Source: Pseudomonadota bacterium (lineage in GTDB: Bacteria > Pseudomonadota > Gammaproteobacteria > Burkholderiales > Burkholderiaceae_C). From it: a stretch of 52,149 nucleotides of DNA. The stretch spans positions 1-52,149 of the forward strand of contig JADFIG010000026.1 in NCBI GenBank assembly GCA_022566735.1, in the 5' to 3' direction. Below, piece by piece: positions 44,408 through 52,149 of this stretch. The number at the start of each line of letters is the position of its first letter. The first letter of the stretch is position 1. The position numbers and the translations under genes are program-made. Below the pieces are notes generated by a model. It was not told the DNA's origin and did not search any database. It was given only the letters and a program-made list of their open reading frames with translations.

Positions 44408-46317
44408 CACACGTCCCACGGTGCCGCGGTGGCACCGCCTTCTCCGCCGCGTTGCGGCACGATGAGTTCACGGTTGCCGTTGGTGGCCATGCTGGACACC
44501 AGCCCCGACTTTTCCATCTGCTCCAGCAGGCGCGCGGCCCGGTTGTAGCCGATGCGCAGGTGGCGCTGCACCAGCGAAATCGACGCCTTCTTGTGCTGCA
44601 GCACCACGGCCACGGCGTTGTCGTACATCGGGTCCTGCTCGCCGTCGCCCCCGCCCGCGGGCGAGCCATCGAGGTTGCTGCCCTCGTCCGACAGGTTGCC
44701 GCCCTCGAGGATGCCCTCGATGTAGTTGGGCTCGCCCTGCGTCTTGAGGTACTCGACCACGCGGTGGACTTCGTCGTCGCTGACGAAGGCGCCGTGCACC
44801 CGCATCGGCAGGCCGGTGCCGGGCGCGAGGTACAGCATGTCGCCCTGGCCCAGCAGCGCTTCGGCGCCCATCTGGTCGAGGATGGTGCGGCTGTCGATCT
44901 TGCTGCTGACCTGGAAGGAGATGCGCGTCGGGATGTTGGCCTTGATGAGGCCGGTGATGACGTCCACCGAAGGCCGCTGCGTGGCCAGGATCAGGTGGAT
45001 GCCGGCCGCGCGGGCCTTCTGCGCCAGGCGGGCGATCAGCTCTTCGATCTTCTTGCCCACCACCATCATCAGGTCGGCGAGTTCGTCGATCACGATGACG
45101 ATGTGCGGCAGGCGGTCCAGCGGTTCGGGCTCTTCGGGCGTGAGGCTGAAGGGGTTGGGGATGAGCTCGCCGCGCGACTTGGCCTCGTCCATCTTCTTGT
45201 TGTAGCCGGCCAGGTTGCGCACGCCCATCTTGGACATGAGCTTGTAGCGGCGCTCCATCTCGCCCACCGCCCAGTTCAGCGCATTGCCGGCCTGCTTCAT
45301 GTCGGTCACGACCGGGCACAGCAGGTGCGGGATGCCCTCGTAGACGCTCATTTCCAGCATCTTGGGGTCGATGAGGATGAGGCGCACATCGCGGGCCTCG
45401 GCCTTGTAGAGCAGGCTCAGGATGGTGGCGTTGATGCCCACCGATTTGCCCGAACCGGTGGTGCCGGCCACCAGGCAGTGCGGCATCTTGGCGAGGTCGG
45501 CCACAACCGGCAGGCCGACGATGTCCTTGCCCAGGCCCATGGTCAGCTGCGAGGCGGCATCGGCATAGACCTGCGAGCCGAGGATCTCGGACAGGCGGAT
45601 GGTCTGGCGGCGTGCGTTGGGCAGCTCCAGCGCCATGTAGTTCTTGCCCGGGATGGTCTCGACGACGCGGATGGACACGAGGCTCAGGGAGCGCGCCAGG
45701 TCCTTGGCCAGGTTGACGACCTGCGAGCCCTTCACGCCGGTGGCCGGCTCGATCTCGTAGCGCGTGATGACCGGGCCGGGCGACGCGGCGACCACATGCA
45801 CCTCGACGCCGAAGTCGCGCAGCTTCTTTTCGATCAGGCGGCTGGTCATTTCCAGCGACTCGGGCGTCACGGTTTCCTGGCGGCCCGGCGCGGCATCCAG
45901 CAGATCGACCTGCGGCAGCTTGGCGTCGCCGACATCGGCAAACAGCGTCTGCTGCCTCTCCTTGGCGACGCGGGTGGACTGAGGCACTTCGATCACCGGC
46001 GTTTCGATGACGAGCGGCACATGCTCGATGCCGAGGTCGCGCTCCAACTGGCGCTCGGCCTCGCGCTCGACCTCGACCTCCTGCTCGCGCGCCTTGACGG
46101 CCTGCTGACCGGCCTTCTGGTCGGCCTTGATCTCGCGCTGCTCGATGCGCTTCTCGCGCAACAGCTCGATGCGCTCGCCGATGCGCTCGGCCAGCTGTCC
46201 CCAAGAAAAACGCAATGCCCAGGACATGCCGACCAGCAGCAGCACGATCCACACCACGCCCGAGCCGGCGAAACCCAGCGCCTTCATGCCCCAGGGACCA
46301 AGGACATAGCCGATCAA
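44407..46317 (-). CDS. ftsK: DNA translocase FtsK, N-terminally truncated
   Basis: About 636 residues remain of a usual 770 or so. The piece begins in the last membrane helix ([16 protein letters not shown]), then a charged linker, the alpha and beta motor domains with Walker [10 protein letters not shown] and [14 protein letters not shown], and the C-terminal gamma winged helix ([22 protein letters not shown]) that reads KOPS. FtsK pumps DNA at the division septum. The first membrane helices are lost because the frame meets a merA gene at 46318-46327. The stop overlaps the lolA start. Confidence 0.92.
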   Translation of the reverse strand: MIGYVLGPWGMKALGFAGSGVVWIVLLLVGMSWALRFSWGQLAERIGERIELLREKRIEQREIKADQKAGQQAVKAREQEVEVEREAERQLERDLGIEHVPLVIETPVIEVPQSTRVAKERQQTLFADVGDAKLPQVDLLDAAPGRQETVTPESLEMTSRLIEKKLRDFGVEVHVVAASPGPVITRYEIEPATGVKGSQVVNLAKDLARSLSLVSIRVVETIPGKNYMALELPNARRQTIRLSEILGSQVYADAASQLTMGLGKDIVGLPVVADLAKMPHCLVAGTTGSGKSVGINATILSLLYKAEARDVRLILIDPKMLEMSVYEGIPHLLCPVVTDMKQAGNALNWAVGEMERRYKLMSKMGVRNLAGYNKKMDEAKSRGELIPNPFSLTPEEPEPLDRLPHIVIVIDELADLMMVVGKKIEELIARLAQKARAAGIHLILATQRPSVDVITGLIKANIPTRISFQVSSKIDSRTILDQMGAEALLGQGDMLYLAPGTGLPMRVHGAFVSDDEVHRVVEYLKTQGEPNYIEGILEGGNLSDEGSNLDGSPAGGGDGEQDPMYDNAVAVVLQHKKASISLVQRHLRIGYNRAARLLEQMEKSGLVSSMATNGNRELIVPQRGGEGGATAAPWDV

Positions 46318-47396
46318 ACCGCCGGCATGGCCGCCCGGCCGTATCTCCGCCCATCGCCGTTGAGTGCGTTCTCGGCGGCGATCTTGGCGCCGTAGGCGGC
46401 CATGTAGACGTGCATGTCCCGCCCGGTGACGTCGCCGGCGGCATAGACGCCCGATTTGGTGGTCCGCATGCGGTCATCGACCTTGACCCCGCCCTCGGGC
46501 GTAAGTTCGACGCCCGCTTGCTCGAGCCCCAGCCCGCCGGTATTCGGCCGGCGGCCGGTGGCGATCAGTATCTGCTCGGCCTCGATCTCCCGGCCCACCC
46601 CGTCGACGGAAAGCGAGAGAGTAACGCCTACTCCCTCGCCCCGGACGGCCTCGTAGGTCACGCCGGTGAGCACGCTTATGCCTTCATCCCCGAAATATCC
46701 CGTGAGCGCGGCGCTGATCTCCGGCTCGGCCTCCGGCAGCAGGCGGCTCCGGCAGAGGATCGACACCTTGACGCCGGCGCGGGCAAACATCTGGGCGAGC
46801 TCGCAGCCGATATAGCCGCCGCCTAGAACCAGCATGGATTCGGGTAGCCGTTTAAGCGCCATCGCCGTGGTGCTGGTGAGATAGGGGACATCCTCGATGC
46901 CGGGGATCGGCGGCGCGGCCGGGGACGATCCGGTGGCAAGCACGATCTTCTTCGGGCGCAACAGGGCGCCGTTGACCGTCACGCCCCCATCGGCGAATTG
47001 CGCCGGCCCTTCCATATAGGCGATCCCGTTATAGGCCGGTAAAAGGTCGCGGTACTTGCTCTGACGCATGTCCGCCACCAGCGCGTCCTTCTGGGCGACG
47101 GTGGCGCCCCAGTCCGCCAAGCTGGTCCCGCCCCTTATGCCGGCGAAGCGGGACGCGGCCTCGCCCTGGTGCAGGGCTTCGGCGGCGCGGATGAGGGCCT
47201 TGGAGGGGACGCAACCGGTATTCACGCAGGTGCCGCCGATGGTGCCGTGACCGATGAGCGCGACCCGCGCCCCCAGTTGCGCCCCATGGATCGCGGCGGA
47301 AAAGCCGGCCGACCCCGCGCCGATCACCGCCAGGTCGAAGGTACCGCCATTGCCTGCGCCGCTCCCGTTGCAGCAATCCTGTCCTGCGGCGCTCAT
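46314..47396 (-). CDS. merA: Mercuric reductase MerA, C-terminally truncated
   Basis: About 360 residues remain of the usual 460-560. The FAD-binding motif is [12 protein letters not shown], the redox-active pair is in [16 protein letters not shown](P)H binding is in [15 protein letters not shown], and [28 protein letters not shown] follows in two parts. The dimerisation domain and the C-terminal vicinal Cys pair that bind Hg(II) are missing, so this copy would be inactive. No N-terminal NmerA domain is present. Last gene of the mer operon; its start overlaps merF by 4 bp (ATGA). Confidence 0.93.
   Translation of the reverse strand: MSAAGQDCCNGSGAGNGGTFDLAVIGAGSAGFSAAIHGAQLGARVALIGHGTIGGTCVNTGCVPSKALIRAAEALHQGEAASRFAGIRGGTSLADWGATVAQKDALVADMRQSKYRDLLPAYNGIAYMEGPAQFADGGVTVNGALLRPKKIVLATGSSPAAPPIPGIEDVPYLTSTTAMALKRLPESMLVLGGGYIGCELAQMFARAGVKVSILCRSRLLPEAEPEISAALTGYFGDEGISVLTGVTYEAVRGEGVGVTLSLSVDGVGREIEAEQILIATGRRPNTGGLGLEQAGVELTPEGGVKVDDRMRTTKSGVYAAGDVTGRDMHVYMAAYGAKIAAENALNGDGRRYGRAAMPAV
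46318..46327. other. Join between two unrelated DNA segments (ftsK / merA)
   Basis: On the minus strand, merA reads Met-Pro-Ala-Val and should continue into Ile-Phe-Thr-Asp-Pro, but a stop from ftsK sequence follows. GCCGGCGGTT fits both genes (Gly-Gly-Leu in ftsK, Pro-Ala-Val in merA). Codon usage changes here. Both genes are truncated at the same point. Confidence 0.75.
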
Positions 47397-47629
47397 GAAA
47401 CTTCCTGCGACTCGTCCGCAGCCTTCGGCTTCCGCCTGCCCATGGTGAGCGCGTAGACGGTTATGGCTATGAAAACCGCCAGGGCCGGGAACAGCACGTA
47501 GTCGATCCAGCCGAGCCAGGCCGTGAGGCCGAGGGCGCCGAGCAGCACCGCGAGCACCGGCGTGAAACAGCAGATCGCCGTGATCACGGTGCCCGTGGCG
47601 CCGGTACACAAAAGCTTCTTATTCGTCAT
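47393..47629 (-). CDS. merF: Mercury transporter MerF
   Basis: A 78-residue membrane protein with two helices. The motif TAICCFTPVLAVLLGALGL, with the vicinal Cys pair in the first helix, and DYVLFPALAVFI in the second, are typical of MerF, which carries Hg(II) to MerA. It lies 19 bp after merB and overlaps merA. Confidence 0.9.
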   Translation of the reverse strand: MTNKKLLCTGATGTVITAICCFTPVLAVLLGALGLTAWLGWIDYVLFPALAVFIAITVYALTMGRRKPKAADESQEVS

Positions 47630-47648
47630 CGCGGCATCCCCATTGCAA

Positions 47649-48434
47649 TCATGCGGCCAGCGAAGCCGGGGCCAGCAGCGGCGTGAATATGGCCTTGCCG
47701 ACCTGCAACCCCTCGTCCATCGAAAGGCGCACGCCTTTGCCGCCGGGGTGCTTGGCGTTACGCCAGGTCACGAGATGTTCGTCGGAACAGAAGAAGGCGA
47801 TGACCGTACACAAGGACTCGGCGGCGCAGCTGTCGAAGTACTGGATACCCGACCACACCACGGCGGTGGAGGGCGAGAAGCCCGCAAGGGCGGCGCCGTT
47901 GTCCTCGGTCTCGACATGGATCGCCCCGCCGCAGGCCGGACAGGTCGCGTCTATCGTGGCGTCCGTATGGTACATGGCGCCGGCGCCAAGCGCGTCGATG
48001 GCGCACATGGCGTTGAGGAGCCGGTCGCCGAGGCGGACCCGGTGTCCGGTGTCGCGCTCGGTGAACGGGTAAGCGCCGGTAATCGTACCGCCCGGGTCGA
48101 GAACGACCATGTCCCGGCTCTCGAGTTTGCCGATGAGCTCGCCAAGCACGTCCCGCGCCATGCCGGTCGATTGGGTAAGCGCCGCCATCGAAGGCGCCTC
48201 GCCGCTCTCGCCGTAGTGCTCCAGGATGGCGCGGCGCACGCGATCCTCCCCGTCCCCGAGCCCCGACCAGCGCGTCTCGGCCCCGAACGCCTCCAGGATC
48301 GATTGGAGCGCCTCGGCCGCCGTCTCGGAGGTGACAACCGACCAGTCGGGGAAAGCAACGCCGGGCCTCAATGATATCTCCAGGCGCGTGCCGGTCGCCG
48401 GGGCGGTGGTCTCGAAGGTTTCGGCGGTGGTCAT
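47649..48434 (-). CDS. merB: Alkylmercury (organomercurial) lyase MerB
   Basis: A 261-residue enzyme that cleaves the carbon-mercury bond. The three catalytic residues line up as Cys144 and Asp147 (in MCAID) and Cys209 (in LCTVIAFF). The VVWSGIQYFDSCAAESLC segment and the N-terminal winged helix are typical, though the protein is longer than the plasmid-type 212 residues. The ATG at 48434 has AGGGG upstream; a GTG one codon earlier is also possible. Its presence makes this a broad-spectrum operon. Confidence 0.9.
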   Translation of the reverse strand: MTTAETFETTAPATGTRLEISLRPGVAFPDWSVVTSETAAEALQSILEAFGAETRWSGLGDGEDRVRRAILEHYGESGEAPSMAALTQSTGMARDVLGELIGKLESRDMVVLDPGGTITGAYPFTERDTGHRVRLGDRLLNAMCAIDALGAGAMYHTDATIDATCPACGGAIHVETEDNGAALAGFSPSTAVVWSGIQYFDSCAAESLCTVIAFFCSDEHLVTWRNAKHPGGKGVRLSMDEGLQVGKAIFTPLLAPASLAA

Positions 48435-48443
48435 CACCGTCCC

Positions 48444-48734
48444 CTAATTCGTTGCCAACAGGGTGGAGGAAAAGCCGACGTTGGTGGTGGCCGCCGTCAG
48501 CGCCGCGACGCTCGCCTTGCCGTCATCGAAGGTGACGAGGGCCGTTTTGTTCTTGAAGGAGACCTTGACGGTGCGCACGCCCGGCACCTCGGCGAGGACC
48601 TGCTTGACGATATAGGGACAGCTGGCACAGAACAGGTTGTCGATCTTGAGCGTCACCGTCCGCTCGGCGGCGAGAGCATCACCGGCGGCCAGAATTGCCA
48701 TGGCGAGCGCCGTGATGGCGAGTATGGGTTTCAT
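48444..48734 (-). CDS. merP: Periplasmic mercury-binding protein MerP
   Basis: A 96-residue exported protein: signal peptide of about 22 residues, then a ferredoxin-like HMA domain with the metal site NLFCASCPYIVK. It hands Hg(II) to MerT. It lies 18 bp after merT and 9 bp before merB. Confidence 0.93.
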   Translation of the reverse strand: MKPILAITALAMAILAAGDALAAERTVTLKIDNLFCASCPYIVKQVLAEVPGVRTVKVSFKNKTALVTFDDGKASVAALTAATTNVGFSSTLLATN

Positions 48735-48752
48735 GGGTCTTGTCCTTCTCGC

Positions 48753-49187
48753 TCACACGCCGAGGATGACCGGGGCGGCGTAAGGGAACGCCAACGCCGC
48801 CGCGGTCAACGCGACCGAGCTCCACAGGACGGCCTTGACAATGCGCGCCCGTATCGGGCGGGCGCAGGGGGCGCCTTGGACGCTGGCCGCCTTCGGCCCG
48901 CGGTAGACCATGTAAAAGCCGGTGCCAAGGAAGCCCGCGGTGACGGTCACGAAGACGGGCTGGTACGGCGCCAGAGCCGTCAGGTTGCCGATCCACGCCC
49001 CGGTCGCACCGAGGCTGAACAGGACCACCGGAACGATGCAGCATGACGATGCCGCCAGGGCGCCCAACACGCCACCGGCCGCCACCAGACCTTGGCCCAT
49101 CGGACCGTCCCGCGGCACCCGGTCCGAGCGCGGCCCGGCCGGCGTGGTTTCGCGCCCCGGCGTTCTTTCCGAATCTTCGCTCACCAC
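48753..49187 (-). CDS. merT: Mercuric ion transporter MerT
   Basis: A 144-residue membrane protein. After a charged N-terminus (about 30 residues, longer than usual) comes the first helix with the Cys pair in AASSCCIVPVVLFSLGATG, then two more helices. It moves Hg(II) from MerP into the cytoplasm. GTG start (49187 or 49184). First gene of the operon under the 19-bp-spacer promoter. Confidence 0.92.
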   Translation of the reverse strand: MVSEDSERTPGRETTPAGPRSDRVPRDGPMGQGLVAAGGVLGALAASSCCIVPVVLFSLGATGAWIGNLTALAPYQPVFVTVTAGFLGTGFYMVYRGPKAASVQGAPCARPIRARIVKAVLWSSVALTAAALAFPYAAPVILGV

Positions 49188-49220
49188 TCTCCGTGCTCCT
49201 TAATTCGACGTTGCGCTGCT

Positions 49221-49251
49221 AATATAGGACCTGTAGTAACTACAGGTTCAA
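49221..49251 (-). promoter_or_regulatory. MerR-activated mer promoter with 19-bp spacer
   Basis: Toward merT: -35 TTGAAC (49251-49246), a 19-bp spacer (49245-49227), -10 TATATT (49226-49221). A perfect dyad, ACCTGTAGTAACTACAGGT, at 49229-49247 fills the spacer. The overlong spacer and central dyad are the hallmark of promoters twisted open by Hg-bound MerR. Confidence 0.9.
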
Positions 49252-49285
49252 GGCCTGTTTTTTCCAGATCGAGGAGGGAGAGATC

Positions 49286-49705
49286 ATGGCAGGAGCGGAC
49301 GCGCCCGACCTCGCCATCGGCACCCTGGCCCGGCTGACCGGGTGCAAGGTGGAGACCATCCGTTATTACGAGCGGATCGGGATTTTGCCCGAGCCGCCGC
49401 GCAATTCCGGTGGCCAGCGGCGGTACAGGGCCTGGCACCTGAAGCGGCTCAACTTCGTGCGCCGGGCGCGCGATCTCGGGTTTACGCTCGCCGACGTGCG
49501 CGGGCTGCTGCGGCTGGTCGACGAGCAGGACCACAGTTGCGAGGAAGTCCGGACGATGGCGCTCGGTCACCTCGAAGCGGTGCGCGCGCGCCTTGCCGAC
49601 CTCGAGGCCATGGAAGCCGTCCTGGGGGAGATGGTGGCGCGCTGCGAGGGCGGCAAGGTGCCGGACTGCCCGATCATCGACGCCCTCTATCGCGAACCGG
49701 CTTGA
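49286..49705 (+). CDS. merR: Mercury-responsive regulator MerR
   Basis: A 139-residue MerR. The N-terminal winged helix reads AIGTLARLTGCKVETIRYYERIG; the Hg(II) ligands are Cys85 (in HSCEE), Cys120 and Cys128 (in CEGGKVPDC), the three-coordinate site of true MerR. GAGGAGGGAG lies before the ATG at 49286. Divergent from merT over the 19-bp-spacer promoter and converging on sufA. Confidence 0.95.
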   Translation: MAGADAPDLAIGTLARLTGCKVETIRYYERIGILPEPPRNSGGQRRYRAWHLKRLNFVRRARDLGFTLADVRGLLRLVDEQDHSCEEVRTMALGHLEAVRARLADLEAMEAVLGEMVARCEGGKVPDCPIIDALYREPA

Positions 49706-49750
49706 CCCGGTTCCGGCGGGCTCCTCAGGACGGAAGGGCGGGCGCCGGGC

Positions 49751-50092
49751 TTAGACGGTGAAGGATTCGCCGCAGCCGCAGCGGCCCTTCTCGTTGGGGT
49801 TGGCGAAGACGAAGCCCGAATGGAGCTTGCCCTCGACATAGTCGATCTCGGTGCCGATGAGGACCAGGGTCGCGCCCGGGTCGATGACGATGGTGACGCC
49901 CTTGGTCTCGATCACCTCGTCATGGGGGCCGATCTCCTCGGCGTAATCGATGATGTAGGAATTGCCGGAGCAACCCTTCGGCGCGATGCCGATCCGCAAG
50001 CCGACGGCGGGCTCATCGCGCGCCGCCAGGATCGCTTTGACGCGCTCGGCCGCCGCGTCGGTCAGGGATATCGGTTTAAGCGTTGGCTCCAT
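49751..50092 (-). CDS. sufA: Iron-sulfur assembly A-type carrier SufA/IscA
   Basis: A 113-residue A-type carrier with the three Cys ligands: one in PKGCSGNSY and two in GRCGCGESF near the C-terminus. It passes Fe-S clusters to target proteins. The ATG at 50092 gives the usual length; the frame further upstream is not conserved. Last gene of the suf operon, 23 bp after sufT, converging on merR. Confidence 0.92.
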   Translation of the reverse strand: MEPTLKPISLTDAAAERVKAILAARDEPAVGLRIGIAPKGCSGNSYIIDYAEEIGPHDEVIETKGVTIVIDPGATLVLIGTEIDYVEGKLHSGFVFANPNEKGRCGCGESFTV

Positions 50093-50115
50093 TGATTTCC
50101 TCCTTGCACTCGACC

Positions 50116-50466
50116 TTACATGAACCCGCACTCGAGACGGGCCGCCTCGGACATCTTCTCCATCGACCACGGAGGGTCCCAGACCAGATTGACCTTGACG
50201 CTCTTGACCCCGTCGATCCCCGAGATGGCCCCCTCGACCTCGCCGGGCAGGCTCTCGGCCACCGGGCAGGCGGGGGAGGTCAAGGTCATGGCGATCACGA
50301 CATCGCCCTGGTCATTGGTATCGATATCGTAGATGAGGCCGAGCTCATAGATATTGACCGGGATTTCCGGGTCGTAAACGGTGCTGAGCCCCTGGATGAT
50401 CGCCTCCTCGAGCGAGGGCTTGGCGGCATCGCCGGGGGCAGGGCCTAAATCTTGCGACTCTTTCAT
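50116..50466 (-). CDS. sufT: SUF system protein SufT (DUF59/MIP18)
   Basis: A 116-residue MIP18/DUF59 protein with the conserved VYDPEIPVNIYELGLIYDI and MTLTSPACPVAESLP (reactive Cys). SufT helps mature Fe-S proteins under iron limitation or high demand. It lies between sufU and sufA in the same operon. Confidence 0.92.
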   Translation of the reverse strand: MKESQDLGPAPGDAAKPSLEEAIIQGLSTVYDPEIPVNIYELGLIYDIDTNDQGDVVIAMTLTSPACPVAESLPGEVEGAISGIDGVKSVKVNLVWDPPWSMEKMSEAARLECGFM

Positions 50467-50500
50467 CTCTTCACCTTTTCACCGTGGCGGGCGAGGGGCG

Positions 50501-50953
50501 TCATTCGGTCACCACCGTCTCGTGGCTCTCATCGAGGGCGGACTTGAAGGTGTGCCACGCGAGCGTCGCGCATTTGACCCGCACCGGGAACTCCTTGACG
50601 CCCGATAGCACCGTCAGTTTGTCGAGATCCTCGAGCGAATCGACGCCGTCATTGGCGCCGGTCATGGCGCCCTGGAAGCGCTCGAACAGCGCCCGCGCGT
50701 CGGCCACCGACAAGCCCTTGAGCATTTCCGTCATCAGCGAGGCCGACGCCACCGAGATGGCGCAACCCGCCCCTTCGAACGTCACCTCCTCGACCCTGCC
50801 GTCCTCGACCCGGAGATAGACCGTCAGCTTGTCGCCGCAAAGCGGATTGTGGCCATTGGCCTGGCGGTTGCTGAGCGGGGACTTGCCGAAGTTCCTCGGC
50901 CGCCGGTAATGGTCGAGGATGACTTCCTGATAGAGATCGCGCAACTCCGACAT
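50501..50953 (-). CDS. sufU: SUF scaffold/sulfur-transfer protein SufU
   Basis: A 150-residue SufU/IscU-like protein. The zinc/cluster ligands are PLCGD, EGAGCAIS and KCATLAW, and the insertion between the second and third ligand regions is typical of SufU rather than IscU. It takes persulfide sulfur from SufS. Its ATG overlaps the sufS stop (TGATG), so translation is coupled. Confidence 0.93.
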   Translation of the reverse strand: MSELRDLYQEVILDHYRRPRNFGKSPLSNRQANGHNPLCGDKLTVYLRVEDGRVEEVTFEGAGCAISVASASLMTEMLKGLSVADARALFERFQGAMTGANDGVDSLEDLDKLTVLSGVKEFPVRVKCATLAWHTFKSALDESHETVVTE

Positions 50954-52149
50954 CAGCCGAAAATTTCCCTGACTTTTCCCAGCCCGTCGATCAGCGCGTC
51001 GACGTCGTCCCGGGTGTTGTAGAGGCCGAACGAGGCGCGCACCGTCGCCGGCACGCCGAAACGGTCCATGACCGGAAGCGCGCAGTGGTGGCCGGTGCGA
51101 ACGGCGATCCCCTCCCGGTCGAGCACGGTGCCGATGTCGTGGGCGTGCACGTCCGCCAGGGTGAAGGAGAGGACGCTCGCCTTATCCCTGGCGGTGCCGA
51201 TGAGACGCAAGCCGTCGATCTCCTTGAGCCTGGCGGTGGCGTAGTGGAGCAGGTCTTGCTCGTGGGCCGCGATGCCGGGCAATCCGAGGGCGCTGACATA
51301 GTCGATGGCGGCGCCGAGCCCGATGGTGCCGGCGATGTTCGGCGTGCCGGCCTCGAACTTGTAGGGAATGGCGTTGTACTCGGTCTTGTCGAAGGTCACC
51401 GACAGGATCATGTCGCCGCCGCCCTGGTAAGGCGGCATGGTCTCGAGGAGTTCGGCCTTGGCGTACAGGACGCCGATGGCATTCGGACCGTAAAGCTTGT
51501 GGCCGGAGAAGGCGTAGAAGTCGCAATCGAGTTCCTGGACGTCTACGCCGAGGTGCGGCACCGCCTGGGCGCCGTCGATCAGTACCCGTGCCCCGACCTC
51601 ATGGGCGAGGCGGACGATCTCGCGCACATCGACGATGGAGCCCAAGGCGTTGGAGACATGGGTGATGGCGACGAGCTTGGTGCGCGGTCCCAGAAGCTTC
51701 GCGAACGCCTCCATCATCAACTCGCCGTCGTCGTCGATCGGCGCGATTATAAGCTTGACCCCCATCTCGTCCCTGAGGATCTGCCAGGGGACGATGTTGG
51801 AGTGATGCTCCATCGCCGAGATGACGATCTCGTCGCCGGCCTCGAGGGAATAGCGGCCGAAACTGTGGGCGACGAGGTTGATGGCCTCGGTGGTGCCGCG
51901 CACGAAGACGATCTCGCGTTCCTCGGCGGCGTTGATGAATTGGGCGACGGTCTTCCTCACGCCCTCGAAGGCTTCCGTCGCCCGCTCGCTCAGCCAGTAG
52001 ATGCCGCGGTGGACGTTGGCGTATTCCGCTTCGTAGCAGTGGCGAACCGCGTCGATCACGGCGCCGGGCTTCTGGGCGCTGGCGGCGCTGTCGAGGAACA
52101 CCAGGGGCCGGCCGTGGACCCGGCGCGATAAGATGGGGAAGTCCCCGCG
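50953..52149 (-). CDS. sufS: Cysteine desulfurase SufS, 5' partial
   Basis: The frame is open to the right edge; the first codons visible read RGDFPILSRRVHGRPLVFLD, close to the true N-terminus. The PLP lysine is in FSGHKLYGP, and the catalytic Cys (codon 51082-51084) is in RTGHHCALP, group II (SufS) type. MEHHSNIVPWQ, and DGAQAVPHLGVDVQ, complete the PLP site. It supplies sulfur to SufU. sufB, sufC and sufD probably lie beyond the edge. Confidence 0.95.
   Translation of the reverse strand, partial: RGDFPILSRRVHGRPLVFLDSAASAQKPGAVIDAVRHCYEAEYANVHRGIYWLSERATEAFEGVRKTVAQFINAAEEREIVFVRGTTEAINLVAHSFGRYSLEAGDEIVISAMEHHSNIVPWQILRDEMGVKLIIAPIDDDGELMMEAFAKLLGPRTKLVAITHVSNALGSIVDVREIVRLAHEVGARVLIDGAQAVPHLGVDVQELDCDFYAFSGHKLYGPNAIGVLYAKAELLETMPPYQGGGDMILSVTFDKTEYNAIPYKFEAGTPNIAGTIGLGAAIDYVSALGLPGIAAHEQDLLHYATARLKEIDGLRLIGTARDKASVLSFTLADVHAHDIGTVLDREGIAVRTGHHCALPVMDRFGVPATVRASFGLYNTRDDVDALIDGLGKVREIFG

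Overview
The window reads as three pieces of DNA of different origin joined end to end. Positions 1 to about 3,380 have mixed third codon positions and carry a choline-type transporter, phosphatidylcholine synthase, a secreted protein and part of a sialidase-like gene; the host of this piece is unclear. Positions about 3,380 to 46,320 are very GC-rich, with almost all codons ending in G or C, and their gene content points to Burkholderiales (Betaproteobacteria). Positions about 46,320 to 52,149 hold a mercury-resistance operon and a SUF iron-sulfur operon that look alphaproteobacterial. At both joins two unrelated genes are cut and fused at a short shared sequence: cytochrome P450 with a sialidase Asp-box (3,372-3,388) and ftsK with merA (46,318-46,327). 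An assembly or amplification chimera is the simplest explanation, so links across these joins should not be trusted.

Layout of the middle piece. 3.4-5.1 kb: P450 fragment divergent from an AraC-type regulator. 5.1-12.5 kb: a signalling block with a 7TM-DISM histidine kinase, a divergent OmpR-type response regulator, a MASE3-like/PAS/GGDEF/EAL c-di-GMP enzyme and a chemoreceptor; a GCTCAG direct repeat with 10-bp period lies before the regulator and again before the c-di-GMP gene. 12.8-17.4 kb: an AidB-like acyl-CoA dehydrogenase behind a clear operator dyad, then small or uncharacterised genes including a truncated SRPBCC gene. 17.4-19.0 kb: a second chemoreceptor. 19.2-23.3 kb: fadH, an NTF2-like gene and a dienoyl-CoA isomerase-like gene in one operon, divergent from a PadR regulator with twin palindromic operators. 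23.4-25.4 kb: two tandem membrane-anchored beta-repeat proteins of unknown function and a small Cys-rich protein. 25.4-38.8 kb: a type VI secretion cluster in two divergent arms (TPR lipoprotein-tssB-tssC-hcp-tssE-tssF-tssG-clpV and tssJ-tssK-tssL) that lacks tssM, tssA and vgrG. 38.8-46.3 kb: a DUF2147 protein, rarA, a DEAD-box helicase with a long structured leader, lolA and the C-terminal part of ftsK.

The last piece is merR divergent from merT-merP-merB-merF-merA (merA truncated at the join), with a textbook 19-bp-spacer MerR promoter, beside sufS-sufU-sufT-sufA. sufS runs off the right edge, and the transporter gene runs off the left edge.

Working together: the unsaturated fatty acid operon supplies two auxiliary beta-oxidation enzymes under PadR control; the kinase, regulator, c-di-GMP enzyme and chemoreceptor probably form one sensory circuit; the T6SS provides sheath, tube, most of the baseplate, ATPase and part of the membrane complex, but needs partners encoded elsewhere.
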